A stretch of DNA of 64,000 bases from an uncultured Lachnospiraceae bacterium (GTDB lineage Bacteria; Bacillota; Clostridia; Lachnospirales; Lachnospiraceae): positions 38,758 through 102,757 of the forward strand of contig CANQBX010000002.1 in the NCBI GenBank assembly GCA_947589095.1, written 5' to 3'. Position numbers and translations under genes: made by a program. Positions within the stretch are counted from its first letter, which is position 1. Each line of letters starts with the position of its first letter. The notes beneath the pieces were generated by a model. That model was not told the origin of the DNA, did no database searches, and saw only the letters and a list, made by a program, of their open reading frames with translations. Shown piece by piece: positions 43,676-52,447 of this stretch.

Positions 43676-46498
43676 CTATTCTTCCCCGGTATCTTCCCCG
43701 CCGCGCAGGCGCCTTTTCCTTTTTCCCGCCGCGCGGCCCGCCAGCGCCGCTGCCAGGACCGCCGCCAGGCTTATGCCCGTCACAGCCGCGCCGGGCTTAA
43801 GTCCCCGGGGCATATAGCTCATACGGACGGTATGGGTTCCCGACGGTACGCGGAAGCTTAAGAACGCGCCGAATATCTTCTCCGTCTCCGTCTCCTCGCC
43901 GTCCAGCCGCACCGTCCAGCCTTTATCGTAGGGTATACTGGTAAACAGCACCCCGTCCTTCTCCGTATTTACCACTCCGTCCACCGTCGTGTCCGTCCAG
44001 CCGGTCACCTCAAAGGGATAACGGTTTAGCGTATTATATACCTGTTTCAGCGCTTCGTCGGAGAAACGGTAGGCGAAGGCGTTCAGATCCACGCCGCCTT
44101 CCTTGCCGTTGACGGACACCGTCTCTCCCGCCGCGCACCAGCCGATTTCCAACAGATAGCCCCTGTTTACGTTGTCAAAGCTGAGACTCCCGCTATCCTT
44201 GCTGACCTCCGCCTCTTCAACCTTCTTATTGGAAATATAGACGTAATAGTCTCCGTCCGCGTCCGCCGTAAACCGGAAATTATCTCCCATGCTCTCGCCG
44301 CCCACGTCCACGAGCACGTGACCGGCACCGACGCCCTCGCAGAAGGAATTCTGTACCAGCGCCGGATTGCCCTGGTCCCGTACCCACTGGCTGTCGAAAT
44401 AATCCGGGAACATGAAGCCCAGCGGCAGCGTAAAATACCGCTTGTAAAGCCAGGTATCTCCCGACTGGGCCACCAGCTGCAGCATATCGTCAGACACGTC
44501 CTGCTCCTCCGAATAGAGTCCGTAGCGGACGGCAAGCAGCGAATCCACAAGCGGCGTACTTCCCGTAATGCTGTAAGCGTTGACGCTTCCCTCGCAGCCC
44601 ATGGTCTTGACAAACGCCGTCAGATCCGCGTTGGCCGTGGAAGAGAACAGCGACACCGTGGGGAAATTCATCCATGCGCCGTCATTCTTCGTCTTCCTCG
44701 TCACCTTCTCGATCCGGTAGAAGCCCTCGTCCCCGGGGATCTGTTCCACCAGCGCGCGCACGTCCGCGTTATCACGGATATATGCGGAACGGCTGGTGGT
44801 GGTCACGCTGGTGATCATCGTATTGGCCGCCGCCTCCTCCGTCACCACGGCCAGCGTCAGAAGAAGCAGAAGGCTCAGATCCAGCTTCCCTCTCTTATAC
44901 AGCCAGATCAGCCCCGCGTAGACCGCCAGCAGAATGAGCGCGACATAGAACACCTGGAATTCGAAATCCTCCTGTTCCACCAGCTTCTCCGCCAGGATCA
45001 CGAATCCGGCGGAGCCCAGGAAGGCCCGGCCGATCTGCCCGTCCTCCATCTCGGAAAGATGGCTGTACGCCTCATAGCACACATACAGCATCAGGAAGAT
45101 ATAGATAAAGGACTGGCGGCAGGGAAGGCTGTTGGGATAATGGAACCCATGCCATATGAAATTCAGCACATTCGTGGAAAAGCTGGCGAAGAAGAAAAGC
45201 ATCATGCCCACATACACCGCCTTATGCCTCACCGTGATCTGCCTGCAGCCCAGGTACAGCAGAAACAGCATCAGCACCGCCACTCCGCAGTAGATATTTG
45301 GCCAGTGGTCAAGGCCGATCTCCACATCGACATTTCCGATGTGGCGGGCAAACATATCAAAGATGGAAAAATACGACGTAACCGTCTTCGGGAAATTGAA
45401 ATCCCCGGAAGCCGTCGTCTGCAGGGCGTAGATCTCCGGCAGAAGCACGATCGCGGCCAGGCCGCCGGCCGCCAGCGAGCATCCGCCGAACTGGACAAAA
45501 TGAACGGCATAGCTTCCAAAGCCCTTTCCCTTCCTATGCTCCAGGATCAGGAGCGCAAGGAAATAAATCACCATGAAAATGCAGATCATGATGGAAATAT
45601 AGTAGTTGGACAGGATGCACAGGCCGAGGCTCACGCAGTAGAGAACGCCGCGGCGTCTCTTCACAAGCAGTTCCAGGCCCAGCATGACGATCGGAAACAG
45701 AAGGATACAGTCCAGCCACATTATGTTCCAGCTGTACGCCGCCATGTACCCGGACAGGGCATAGAAAATGCCGAAGAACGCGATGCCGAAGTCTCCGCGC
45801 CCGCAGTGCCGGCGCAGATAATAGGCGAAGGACAGACCCGACAGTCCGATCTTGAACACGATCATATAGGTCATGAATTCGATCACATACGGTTTCGGGC
45901 ACAGGATCAGAAGCCAGTTTAACGGACTGGCCAGGTAGTAAGCGTAAAGCGCGGAAAAATTCACCCCAAGGCCCACGTCCCAGCTGTAGAGCAGGCTTCC
46001 GCCGTGGGTCAGCTTGTACTGGAACTCGGAGAAAAACGGCGCGTACTGATGATACATATCCGTCCGCAGGAAGGACTTGTCCCCGAAGGGAAAGATACCT
46101 CTCTGAACGAAAATGAGCACCATTACCAGAACCGGCACCAGGAACGCGGCCGCAAGCCCCATACCGCCGGTCAGGTTCAAAAGGCCGGCGCCGTCCTGCT
46201 CCTCCCGCTTGCGCTCCCTGCGCGCTTCCTTGCTGCGGGACGCAGGATTGCTCTTAAACTCCCTGCCGGCGGATGCCGGTTCGCCGTCCGGATCCGCGGC
46301 TTCGGTTCCGCCCGCGGCTTCATATGGTACGCCGGAGTCTGTATCCTCCCCCGGCCCGTAATCCTCCTCCGGCTCGTAGTCCTCCTCCGAAGCATCCACC
46401 TGATCCAGGTCGTAATACTCCGTTAAGGCTCCCTCTTCATATTCCTTCAGCAATTTTTCCAGCTCCTCCGATGTCCTTCTGATCTCATCCGATTCCAT
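43676..46498 (-). CDS. yfhO: YfhO-family membrane protein
   Basis: About 940 residues. The N-terminal ~130 residues are acidic and soluble (EEDYEPEEDYGPGEDTDS). Then about twelve to fourteen membrane helices form a GT-C-like fold (LRTDMYHQYAPFFSEFQY is the first outside loop with the Asp typical of polyprenyl-sugar glycosyltransferases), and the C-terminal ~300 residues are an outside beta-rich domain ending before a last helix. YfhO proteins transfer sugars onto teichoic-type polymers in Bacillus and Listeria. The gtrA gene directly upstream fits such a role. Start 46498 follows the gtrA stop codon by 4 bp. Confidence 0.87.
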   Translation of the reverse strand: MESDEIRRTSEELEKLLKEYEEGALTEYYDLDQVDASEEDYEPEEDYGPGEDTDSGVPYEAAGGTEAADPDGEPASAGREFKSNPASRSKEARRERKREEQDGAGLLNLTGGMGLAAAFLVPVLVMVLIFVQRGIFPFGDKSFLRTDMYHQYAPFFSEFQYKLTHGGSLLYSWDVGLGVNFSALYAYYLASPLNWLLILCPKPYVIEFMTYMIVFKIGLSGLSFAYYLRRHCGRGDFGIAFFGIFYALSGYMAAYSWNIMWLDCILLFPIVMLGLELLVKRRRGVLYCVSLGLCILSNYYISIMICIFMVIYFLALLILEHRKGKGFGSYAVHFVQFGGCSLAAGGLAAIVLLPEIYALQTTASGDFNFPKTVTSYFSIFDMFARHIGNVDVEIGLDHWPNIYCGVAVLMLFLLYLGCRQITVRHKAVYVGMMLFFFASFSTNVLNFIWHGFHYPNSLPCRQSFIYIFLMLYVCYEAYSHLSEMEDGQIGRAFLGSAGFVILAEKLVEQEDFEFQVFYVALILLAVYAGLIWLYKRGKLDLSLLLLLTLAVVTEEAAANTMITSVTTTSRSAYIRDNADVRALVEQIPGDEGFYRIEKVTRKTKNDGAWMNFPTVSLFSSTANADLTAFVKTMGCEGSVNAYSITGSTPLVDSLLAVRYGLYSEEQDVSDDMLQLVAQSGDTWLYKRYFTLPLGFMFPDYFDSQWVRDQGNPALVQNSFCEGVGAGHVLVDVGGESMGDNFRFTADADGDYYVYISNKKVEEAEVSKDSGSLSFDNVNRGYLLEIGWCAAGETVSVNGKEGGVDLNAFAYRFSDEALKQVYNTLNRYPFEVTGWTDTTVDGVVNTEKDGVLFTSIPYDKGWTVRLDGEETETEKIFGAFLSFRVPSGTHTVRMSYMPRGLKPGAAVTGISLAAVLAAALAGRAAGKRKRRLRGGEDTGEE

Positions 46499-46502
46499 AC
46501 TC

Positions 46503-46970
46503 TCATTCCCCGGTCCCGGCTGTCCCTCCGCCGTTCTTCGCAGCATTCCGGGCTTTCCCTTCCGTCTTTTTGAAAATAAGCCACTTGCTGAGTATATAGT
46601 TTAACACCAGGGAAACAGCCGATACGACCAGCTTCCCGAAAAATTCGTTCCATCTCAGGCCGTCCACCATGACGATCATGGCCACCATCGTGAAGACTCC
46701 CGTCGCCGCTCTTGCCGCTACGAAGCCGGAAAACTCCTTCCACAAAAGTCCCGGGCGCATCCCATAGCTGCGAAATACGAAAAACTTATTGGTGACAAAC
46801 GCGAACAGAACCGCCGCCGCCCAGCTGAGAGCCGTGGAGACCCTGTAATCCGTTCCCATTCGCCACAGCGCCGCATAGGTAACCCAGTCAACCGCAGTTG
46901 TTAATACGCCGAATATAATATAGGTTATAGATTCCCGGTTGACAAATTTTCTCCAGAGCTTCCCAAACAT
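46503..46970 (-). CDS. gtrA: GtrA-family membrane protein
   Basis: A 155-residue protein with four membrane helices, matching GtrA (ESITYIIFGVLTTAVDWVTY, FAFVTNKFFVFRS, VLNYILSKWLIFKK). GtrA-like proteins flip or deliver polyprenyl-linked sugars for outer-surface glycosylation. It is cotranscribed with yfhO, a likely GT-C transferase, so the pair probably decorates a cell-wall polymer. GAGGTGATGGT precedes the ATG at 46970. No cytoplasmic GT2 glycosyltransferase is adjacent. Confidence 0.9.
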   Translation of the reverse strand: MFGKLWRKFVNRESITYIIFGVLTTAVDWVTYAALWRMGTDYRVSTALSWAAAVLFAFVTNKFFVFRSYGMRPGLLWKEFSGFVAARAATGVFTMVAMIVMVDGLRWNEFFGKLVVSAVSLVLNYILSKWLIFKKTEGKARNAAKNGGGTAGTGE

Positions 46971-47034
46971 ACCATCACCTCGCAAGACCCGTATTCACCA
47001 ATTATAACTTTCCTCTTCTGCAAAGTCAATGCAT

Positions 47035-47074
47035 AAAACTGCCTGCCTCTGACAGGATCCGGCAGAGACAGGCA
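47035..47074 (-). terminator. Terminator of the aminotransferase gene
   Basis: On the minus strand TGCCTGTCTCTG pairs with CAGAGGCAGGCA (one mismatch) and is followed by GTTTTATG, about 70 bp past the stop codon. Confidence 0.8.
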
Positions 47075-47144
47075 CATTTCAGACACAGAAGCGGTTCCGC
47101 GCAGGAGGCCGGCCCGGCCTTCCTCCGCCTATTCTTCCGGCATC

Positions 47145-48434
47145 CTACGGCATCGCCTTCAGAAGCTTATCCACACTCACCAGCTTGACGCACAGAGCGA
47201 ACAGCTGCATGGCCTCCCTCAGATCGTCGATCGGAGGATAGGACGGCGCGATACGGATATTGGAATCATGGGGATCCTTACCGTAGGGATAGGTGGCGCC
47301 GGCGCCGGTCATCACCAGGCCGGCCTTCTTGCAGCGGGCCACGATGTCCTTCGCGCAGCCCTCCATGGAATCGAAGGAAATGAAATAGCCGCCCCTGGGC
47401 TTGGTCCAGGTTCCGATGCCGAGACCGCCGAGCTCCCGCTCCAGGATCTCTTCCACCGCCTCAAACTTGGGCCGCATAATATCGGCGTGCTTTCTCATAT
47501 GCTCCACCATGCCGTGAATGTCCTTAAAATACCGCACATGGCGCAGCTGGTTCACCTTGTCGTGGCCGATGGTCTGGTATTTCAGCTGCTTCTTGATATC
47601 CACCAGGTTATTCTCCGACGCTGCCAGGGCCGCGATGCCGGAACCCGGGAAGCTGATCTTGGAGGTGGAAGCGAACTTAATGGCCAGGTCCGGATTGCCG
47701 GCCCGTTTGCACTCCGCCAGGATCTCCAGCAGATGATCCTGTCCCATGTCGTAGAGATGATGGACCGTGTACGCGTTATCCCAGTAGATCCTAAAATCGG
47801 GCGCCGCCGGCTCCAGTCTCGCGAAACGGCGGACCGTATCGTCGGAGTAAGAGATACCGGTCGGATTGGAATACTTGGGCACACACCAGATTCCCTTGAT
47901 GGAGTCGTCGCTTGAGACCAGCTCCTCCACCATATCCATATCCGGCCCGTTCTCATCCATCGGCACATTGATCATCTCGATGCCGAAATATTCCGTCATG
48001 GCGAAATGACGGTCATAGCCGGGCACCGGGCAGAGGAATTTCACTTTGTCCAGCTTGCACCAGGGAGTATTGCCCATGACGCCGTGGGTCATGGAACGGG
48101 ACATGGTATCGAACATGACATTTAAGCTGGAGTTGCCGTAGATGATGATCTGCTCCGGACGCACCTCCATCATGTCGGCCAGAAGCTCCTTCGCCTCGCT
48201 GATGCCGTCCAGCACGCCGTAATTGCGGCAGTCGGTTCCGTCGTCGCAGGTCAGATCCGAATCGCTGCCCAGCACGTCCATCATGCCCATGGACAGATCC
48301 AGCTGGTCGATACTGGGCTTGCCTCTGGACATATCCAGACGCAGGTCCTGGCTCTGGTACTCCCTGTACGCCGCCTTCAGCTCCGCGCGGAGCGCCACCA
48401 GTTCGTCTTTCGTCATTTCCGCATATGGCTTCAT
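47145..48434 (-). CDS. Aspartate aminotransferase, MocR-like subgroup (type Ic)
   Basis: A 429-residue PLP enzyme starting MKPYAEMTKDELVALRAELK. The PLP lysine is in FASTSKISFPGSG, and YSNPTGISYSDD and YWDNAYTVHH are the conserved cofactor blocks. The sequence fits the Aminotran_MocR family, subgroup Ic aspartate aminotransferases, common in Clostridia. It converts aspartate and 2-oxoglutarate to oxaloacetate and glutamate. AAGGAGG precedes the ATG. It is a single-gene unit just after the gatB region, upstream of its own terminator. Confidence 0.9.
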   Translation of the reverse strand: MKPYAEMTKDELVALRAELKAAYREYQSQDLRLDMSRGKPSIDQLDLSMGMMDVLGSDSDLTCDDGTDCRNYGVLDGISEAKELLADMMEVRPEQIIIYGNSSLNVMFDTMSRSMTHGVMGNTPWCKLDKVKFLCPVPGYDRHFAMTEYFGIEMINVPMDENGPDMDMVEELVSSDDSIKGIWCVPKYSNPTGISYSDDTVRRFARLEPAAPDFRIYWDNAYTVHHLYDMGQDHLLEILAECKRAGNPDLAIKFASTSKISFPGSGIAALAASENNLVDIKKQLKYQTIGHDKVNQLRHVRYFKDIHGMVEHMRKHADIMRPKFEAVEEILERELGGLGIGTWTKPRGGYFISFDSMEGCAKDIVARCKKAGLVMTGAGATYPYGKDPHDSNIRIAPSYPPIDDLREAMQLFALCVKLVSVDKLLKAMP

Positions 48435-48560
48435 ATGAAATCCTCCTTTTATTTCAACATACTATATCGTAAATCCATCCGCTTTGTCAACCTCCTGCCC
48501 GGCCCAAGCCGCAGTTTCCGCGCAGCCGGCAAGGTTTGCGCTGCCGGCTGCTTTCACACG

Positions 48561-48689
48561 CGCGTCCCGGCTCCTTCTTCCGGGCAGTTCACGGCAGTCA
48601 TTCCGGCTTACCCTGCCGGGAGGTTCGCAGCAGTCATTCCAGCTTACGCTTCCGGACAGTTCATGACGTTCCTCCCGGCTCACGCTTCC
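48561..48689. repeat. 36-bp tandem repeat overlapping the 3' end of gatB
   Basis: Units at 48582–48617, 48618–48653 and 48654–48689, plus a partial unit from 48561, share the pattern GGCAGTTCAYGRCAGTCATTCC-like and end in CTTCC. The last unit contains the gatB stop codon and final codons, so the array probably grew from the gene end. Confidence 0.8.
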
Positions 48690-50119
48690 GCCAGCAGCTC
48701 CCGCACGATCTGATTCACCTTGGCCGGATCCGCCTTGCCCTTCATGGCCCGCATGGTCTGACCCACCAGAAAGCCCATGGCCTTCTGCTTGCCGTTCTTA
48801 TAATCCTCCACCGACTGGGGATTCGCCGCGATGACCTCCTCGACAGCCCGCCGCAGCGCGCCTTCGTCGCTGACCATCGCAAGCCCCTTCTCAGCCACAT
48901 ATTTCTCCGGATCCGCGTCGTTGGCGAAGATCTCCTCGAAAACGGTCTTGGCCACAGTCCGGTTGATCGTGTTTTTCTCCACCATGCCGATCAGCTTCGC
49001 CAGATTCTCCGGTGAAAATGACAGATCCTCCGGATCCTGCTCCTTCTCCTTGAGGAGCCGCATGGCCTCCACCATCAGCCAGTTGGACACCTCCTTCGGC
49101 CTGCCGCAGAGCGCCACCGTCGCCTCGAAGATATCCGCCAGATGCTTGGAGCCCGTCAGGATCTCCGCGTCGTAGCGCGGCAGCTGGAATTCCGCCTGAT
49201 AGCGGGCCAGTTTCTCCGTGCGCAGCTCCGGCTGCCGGTCGCGAACCGCCTGCAGCCACTCGTTGCTGATCACCACCGGCGTCAGATCCGGATCCGGAAA
49301 ATACCGGTAATCCTGCGCGTCTTCCTTGGAACGCATGGCGTGGGAGGATTCCTTATTGTCGTCCCAGCGCCTCGTCTCCTGGATTACTTTTTTGCCTTCC
49401 TCTAAAAGCTCGATCTGGCGCTTTCGCTCGCCTTCGATGGCCCTTGCAATCGCCTTGAAAGAATTCAGGTTCTTCATCTCAGTCCTGGTGCCGAACTGAG
49501 AAGCCCCCACCTCGCGGACGGAAAGGTTCACGTCGGCGCGCATGGAGCCCTCCTGCAGCTTACAGTCGGACGCGCCCAGATACTGGATGATCAGACGGAG
49601 CTTCTCCAGATAGGCAATGACCTCGTCGGCGCTGCGCATATCCGGCTCCGACACGATCTCGATTAACGGCACGCCGCTGCGGTTGTAATCCACCAGGGAG
49701 CAGTCTTCCCACTCGTCATGAATAAGCTTCCCGGCGTCCTCCTCCATATGGATCTCGTGAATGCCGATCTTCTTCGTTCCCGCCGCCGTCTCGATCTCCA
49801 CCCAGCCGTCGTGGCAGATGGGCAGATAGAGCTGGGAGATCTGGTAATTCTGCGGATTATCCGGATAGAAATAATTCTTCCGGTCGAATTTACAGTACTG
49901 ATTGATGCCGCAGTTGGTAGCCAGGCCCACAGCCAGGGCGTATTCCACCACCTGCTTATTGAGAACCGGGAGCGATCCCGGCATGCCGGTACAGACCGGG
50001 CATGTGTGGGTATTCGGCGCGCCGCCGAAGGCCGTGGAACAGCCGCAGAAAATCTTCGTCTTCGTCGCCAGCTCCACATGGACTTCCAGGCCGATCACGG
50101 TCTCGTATTGTTTCGTCAT
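48680..50119 (-). CDS. gatB: Asp/Glu-tRNA amidotransferase subunit B
   Basis: A 479-residue GatB starting MTKQYETVIGLEVHVELATK. It activates mischarged Asp-tRNA(Asn) or Glu-tRNA(Gln) for amidation. Signatures include KIFCGCSTAFGGAPNTHTCP (zinc site), LPVLNKQVVEYALAVGLATN and DYNRSGVPLIEIVSEPD. The C-terminal ~150 residues are the tRNA-binding GatB/Yqey domain. AAGGAGG precedes the ATG at 50119, which comes one base after the gatA stop codon. It is last in the aspS–gatC–gatA–gatB operon. Confidence 0.97.
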   Translation of the reverse strand: MTKQYETVIGLEVHVELATKTKIFCGCSTAFGGAPNTHTCPVCTGMPGSLPVLNKQVVEYALAVGLATNCGINQYCKFDRKNYFYPDNPQNYQISQLYLPICHDGWVEIETAAGTKKIGIHEIHMEEDAGKLIHDEWEDCSLVDYNRSGVPLIEIVSEPDMRSADEVIAYLEKLRLIIQYLGASDCKLQEGSMRADVNLSVREVGASQFGTRTEMKNLNSFKAIARAIEGERKRQIELLEEGKKVIQETRRWDDNKESSHAMRSKEDAQDYRYFPDPDLTPVVISNEWLQAVRDRQPELRTEKLARYQAEFQLPRYDAEILTGSKHLADIFEATVALCGRPKEVSNWLMVEAMRLLKEKEQDPEDLSFSPENLAKLIGMVEKNTINRTVAKTVFEEIFANDADPEKYVAEKGLAMVSDEGALRRAVEEVIAANPQSVEDYKNGKQKAMGFLVGQTMRAMKGKADPAKVNQIVRELLAEA

Positions 50120-50120
50120 A

Positions 50121-51830
50121 CTAACGCGCCTCCTTTCCGGTGCTCTCCGCAGCGCTGCCTGCATTACCTTCCGACATTATGTCCGCGGTGCTGCCTGTTC
50201 TGCTTTCCGCGTTACCTACGGTTCTGCTTCCCACCGCATCATCCGTTATTCTATCTGTAGAATCTCCCGGTATGCTATCCGTTTTGTAACCTGCAGCCTG
50301 TTTTGAATCACCCGCTACATACGTCAGGTTTTCTTTCGTATACATATTGTTTTCGCCCGTCTGCGCATTTCTGGTAATCTCCGGACTCTCATACGTCCGG
50401 CTCCGCTCAAACGCGTAGCCCGCGCGGATAATATTCTTTTCCTTAAAGCAGTCCCCGATCAGCTGCAGGCCGATGGGCAGACCCCTCGAATCCTTCCCGC
50501 AGGGAACCGTCATGCCCGGCAGCCCCGCCAGGTTCACGGAGATCGTGTAAATGTCGCCCAGATACATTTTCAGCGGATCACTTAACGACTCGCCCAGCTT
50601 CGGCGCCGTAGACGGCGACGCCGGCCCCAGGATCACGTCGTATTTCTCAAACGCTTTGTCAAACGCTTTCTTGATCAGCGCCTTCGTCCGCAGCGCCTTC
50701 AGATAATACGCGTCGTAGTAGCCGGAACTGAGCACGAAGGATCCCAGCATGATGCGCCGTTTCACCTCCGGGCCGAAGCCCTCGGAACGGCTGCGCTTGT
50801 ACATGTTGTGAAGCCCCTCGTATTCCTTCGCGCGCAGGCCGTATTTGACGCCGTCGAACCGGGACAGATTGGAACTGGCCTCGGCCGAGGCGATCACGTA
50901 GTAGGCCGGGATCGCGTACTCCACAAGGCTTAAATCAAACTCTTCCACAACGGCGCCTTTCTCCTCCAGGATCCTCGCCGCAGCCAGGATCGCCGCCTTC
51001 ACCTCTCCGTCCAGACCCTCGCCCAGATAATCGCGGGGGATCCCGATCCGCATTCCCTTCACATCGTCCTGAAGCGCGGACGTAAAATTGCAGTCGTCCC
51101 GCGGGATCGACGTGCTGTCCTTCCGGTCATAGGAAGCGATCACCTCCAGAATCGCCGCGCAGTCCGTCACATCCTTCGCGATCGGCCCGATCTGATCCAG
51201 GGACGAACCGTAGGCGATCAGCCCGTACCGGGACACGGTTCCGTAGGTCGGCTTGATCCCCGTCACGCCGCAGAAGGAACTGGGCTGGCGGATCGATCCG
51301 CCGGTGTCCGAGCCCAGCGCATAGAAGCATTCATTTGCGGCTACCGCCGCGCAGGAGCCGCCGGAGGAGCCGCCGGGCACATGATCCGGGTTCCAGGGAT
51401 TTTTGGTCACGCCGAAAGCCGACGTCTCCGTCGTGCTGCCCATGGCGAATTCATCCATATTCGTCTTGCCCAGGATCACGGCGCCGGCCTTTTCCAGATT
51501 CCGTACCGCCTCCGCCGTATAAGTGGGGACGAAATTGTAAAGGATCTTCGAGCTGCAGGTAGTCAGCATCCCCTCGGTACACATATTGTCCTTAATCGCC
51601 ACCGGCACGCCGGCCAGCGGGCCGGTCAGTTCGCCCGCGTCGATCCGCTTCTGGACTTCCTCCGCTCGCTTAAGGGCGCCCGCTTCATCCACGGTCACAT
51701 AGGCATGGACCACCGGCTCCGCCGCCCGGATCTGCCCAAGAGCCGCCCGCGCCGCCTCTGCGACGCCCACCTCGCGGCTCTTTATCTTACCGCCCAGCTG
51801 GACGGCCGTCATTTCCAATATATCACTCAC
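50121..51830 (-). CDS. gatA: Asp/Glu-tRNA amidotransferase subunit A with long C-terminal tail
   Basis: A 569-residue GatA, about 75–80 residues longer than usual. The amidase Lys–cisSer–Ser triad is visible in GVPVAIKDNM, PGGSSGGSCAAV and GSDTGGSIRQPS. It releases ammonia from glutamine for the GatB site. After the normal end (about residue 495) comes a Ser/Thr/Gly/Asp-rich tail (496–569) with loose repeats such as DSTDRITDDAVGSRT and NAESRTGSTADI. The start is a GTG at 51830 with AAAGGAG upstream. The tail lies just before gatB and may be an expanded repeat. Confidence 0.95.
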   Translation of the reverse strand: MSDILEMTAVQLGGKIKSREVGVAEAARAALGQIRAAEPVVHAYVTVDEAGALKRAEEVQKRIDAGELTGPLAGVPVAIKDNMCTEGMLTTCSSKILYNFVPTYTAEAVRNLEKAGAVILGKTNMDEFAMGSTTETSAFGVTKNPWNPDHVPGGSSGGSCAAVAANECFYALGSDTGGSIRQPSSFCGVTGIKPTYGTVSRYGLIAYGSSLDQIGPIAKDVTDCAAILEVIASYDRKDSTSIPRDDCNFTSALQDDVKGMRIGIPRDYLGEGLDGEVKAAILAAARILEEKGAVVEEFDLSLVEYAIPAYYVIASAEASSNLSRFDGVKYGLRAKEYEGLHNMYKRSRSEGFGPEVKRRIMLGSFVLSSGYYDAYYLKALRTKALIKKAFDKAFEKYDVILGPASPSTAPKLGESLSDPLKMYLGDIYTISVNLAGLPGMTVPCGKDSRGLPIGLQLIGDCFKEKNIIRAGYAFERSRTYESPEITRNAQTGENNMYTKENLTYVAGDSKQAAGYKTDSIPGDSTDRITDDAVGSRTVGNAESRTGSTADIMSEGNAGSAAESTGKEAR

Positions 51831-52056
51831 GTTCCAGTCTCCTTTCCGTGCCAGGTGCTTTCTTCATCTCTGAACGCTTTCTCCATCTCCGGCGCCTTCC
51901 CCGTTTTTTCCATTCGTGCGAATATCTGCGCCGTCCCTTCTTCCTTTCCGACTTCCCGCAGATATCTGCATCCCCGCACCCCATAACCGTACGGCAAATG
52001 CATCATCCTGCGCCGTTTCCGAAAGCGCCTGTTTTGCCTGCCTCTGCCGTATTTCC
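51831..52056. other. Gap between gatC and gatA with a chance-like 77-codon frame
   Basis: 226 bp. A frame at 51827–52060 starts with a GTG overlapping the gatC stop codon and ends in a TGA overlapping the gatA start. It is rich in Arg and Lys, has no good ribosome site and resembles nothing I know, so I do not call it a gene. Confidence 0.35.
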
Positions 52057-52350
52057 TCACTCCACCGTCTTCGGGACCTTAAACGATCCGTCCTTCTGCT
52101 CCGGCGCGTTCTTTAAGATCTTCTCCCTCTCGTCGCCGTTGGTCACCACGTCCTCGCGGAACACGTTATTCATTGCAAATACATGGGACATGGGTTCCAC
52201 ACCGCTGGTATCCAGCTCATTCAGCATATCAATATAATCCAGCATCCGGCCCATATCCTTTTTCGCTTCTTCCTTCTCCGCGTCCGTCAGTTCCAGCTTT
52301 GCCAGAATGCCTACATATTCGATCGTTTCATCGCTGATCACATTTGCCAT
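52057..52350 (-). CDS. gatC: Asp/Glu-tRNA amidotransferase subunit C
   Basis: A 97-residue GatC starting [20 protein letters not shown], with the two-helix N-terminus and the extended C-terminal part ([20 protein letters not shown]) that wraps GatA and GatB. It stabilises the amidotransferase complex. AAGGAGG precedes the ATG at 52350. It lies between aspS and gatA in the operon. Confidence 0.95.
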   Translation of the reverse strand: MANVISDETIEYVGILAKLELTDAEKEEAKKDMGRMLDYIDMLNELDTSGVEPMSHVFAMNNVFREDVVTNGDEREKILKNAPEQKDGSFKVPKTVE

Positions 52351-52447
52351 AGTCCAATCCCTCCTTTTCGCCGATTTTACACAATTTTATCTTGTTCCAC
52401 AGGCTTTCTGAAGTCCCGCCTGCAGGGCTTTCTTACTCACGCCGCTC

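Noticed and set aside
44318..45922. Plus-strand open frame of 534 codons opposite yfhO
   Set aside because: Antisense shadow with no signal, domain or ribosome site.
51827..52060. Extra gene between gatC and gatA
   Set aside because: No ribosome site, odd Arg-rich content and no family; kept only as a low-interest observation.
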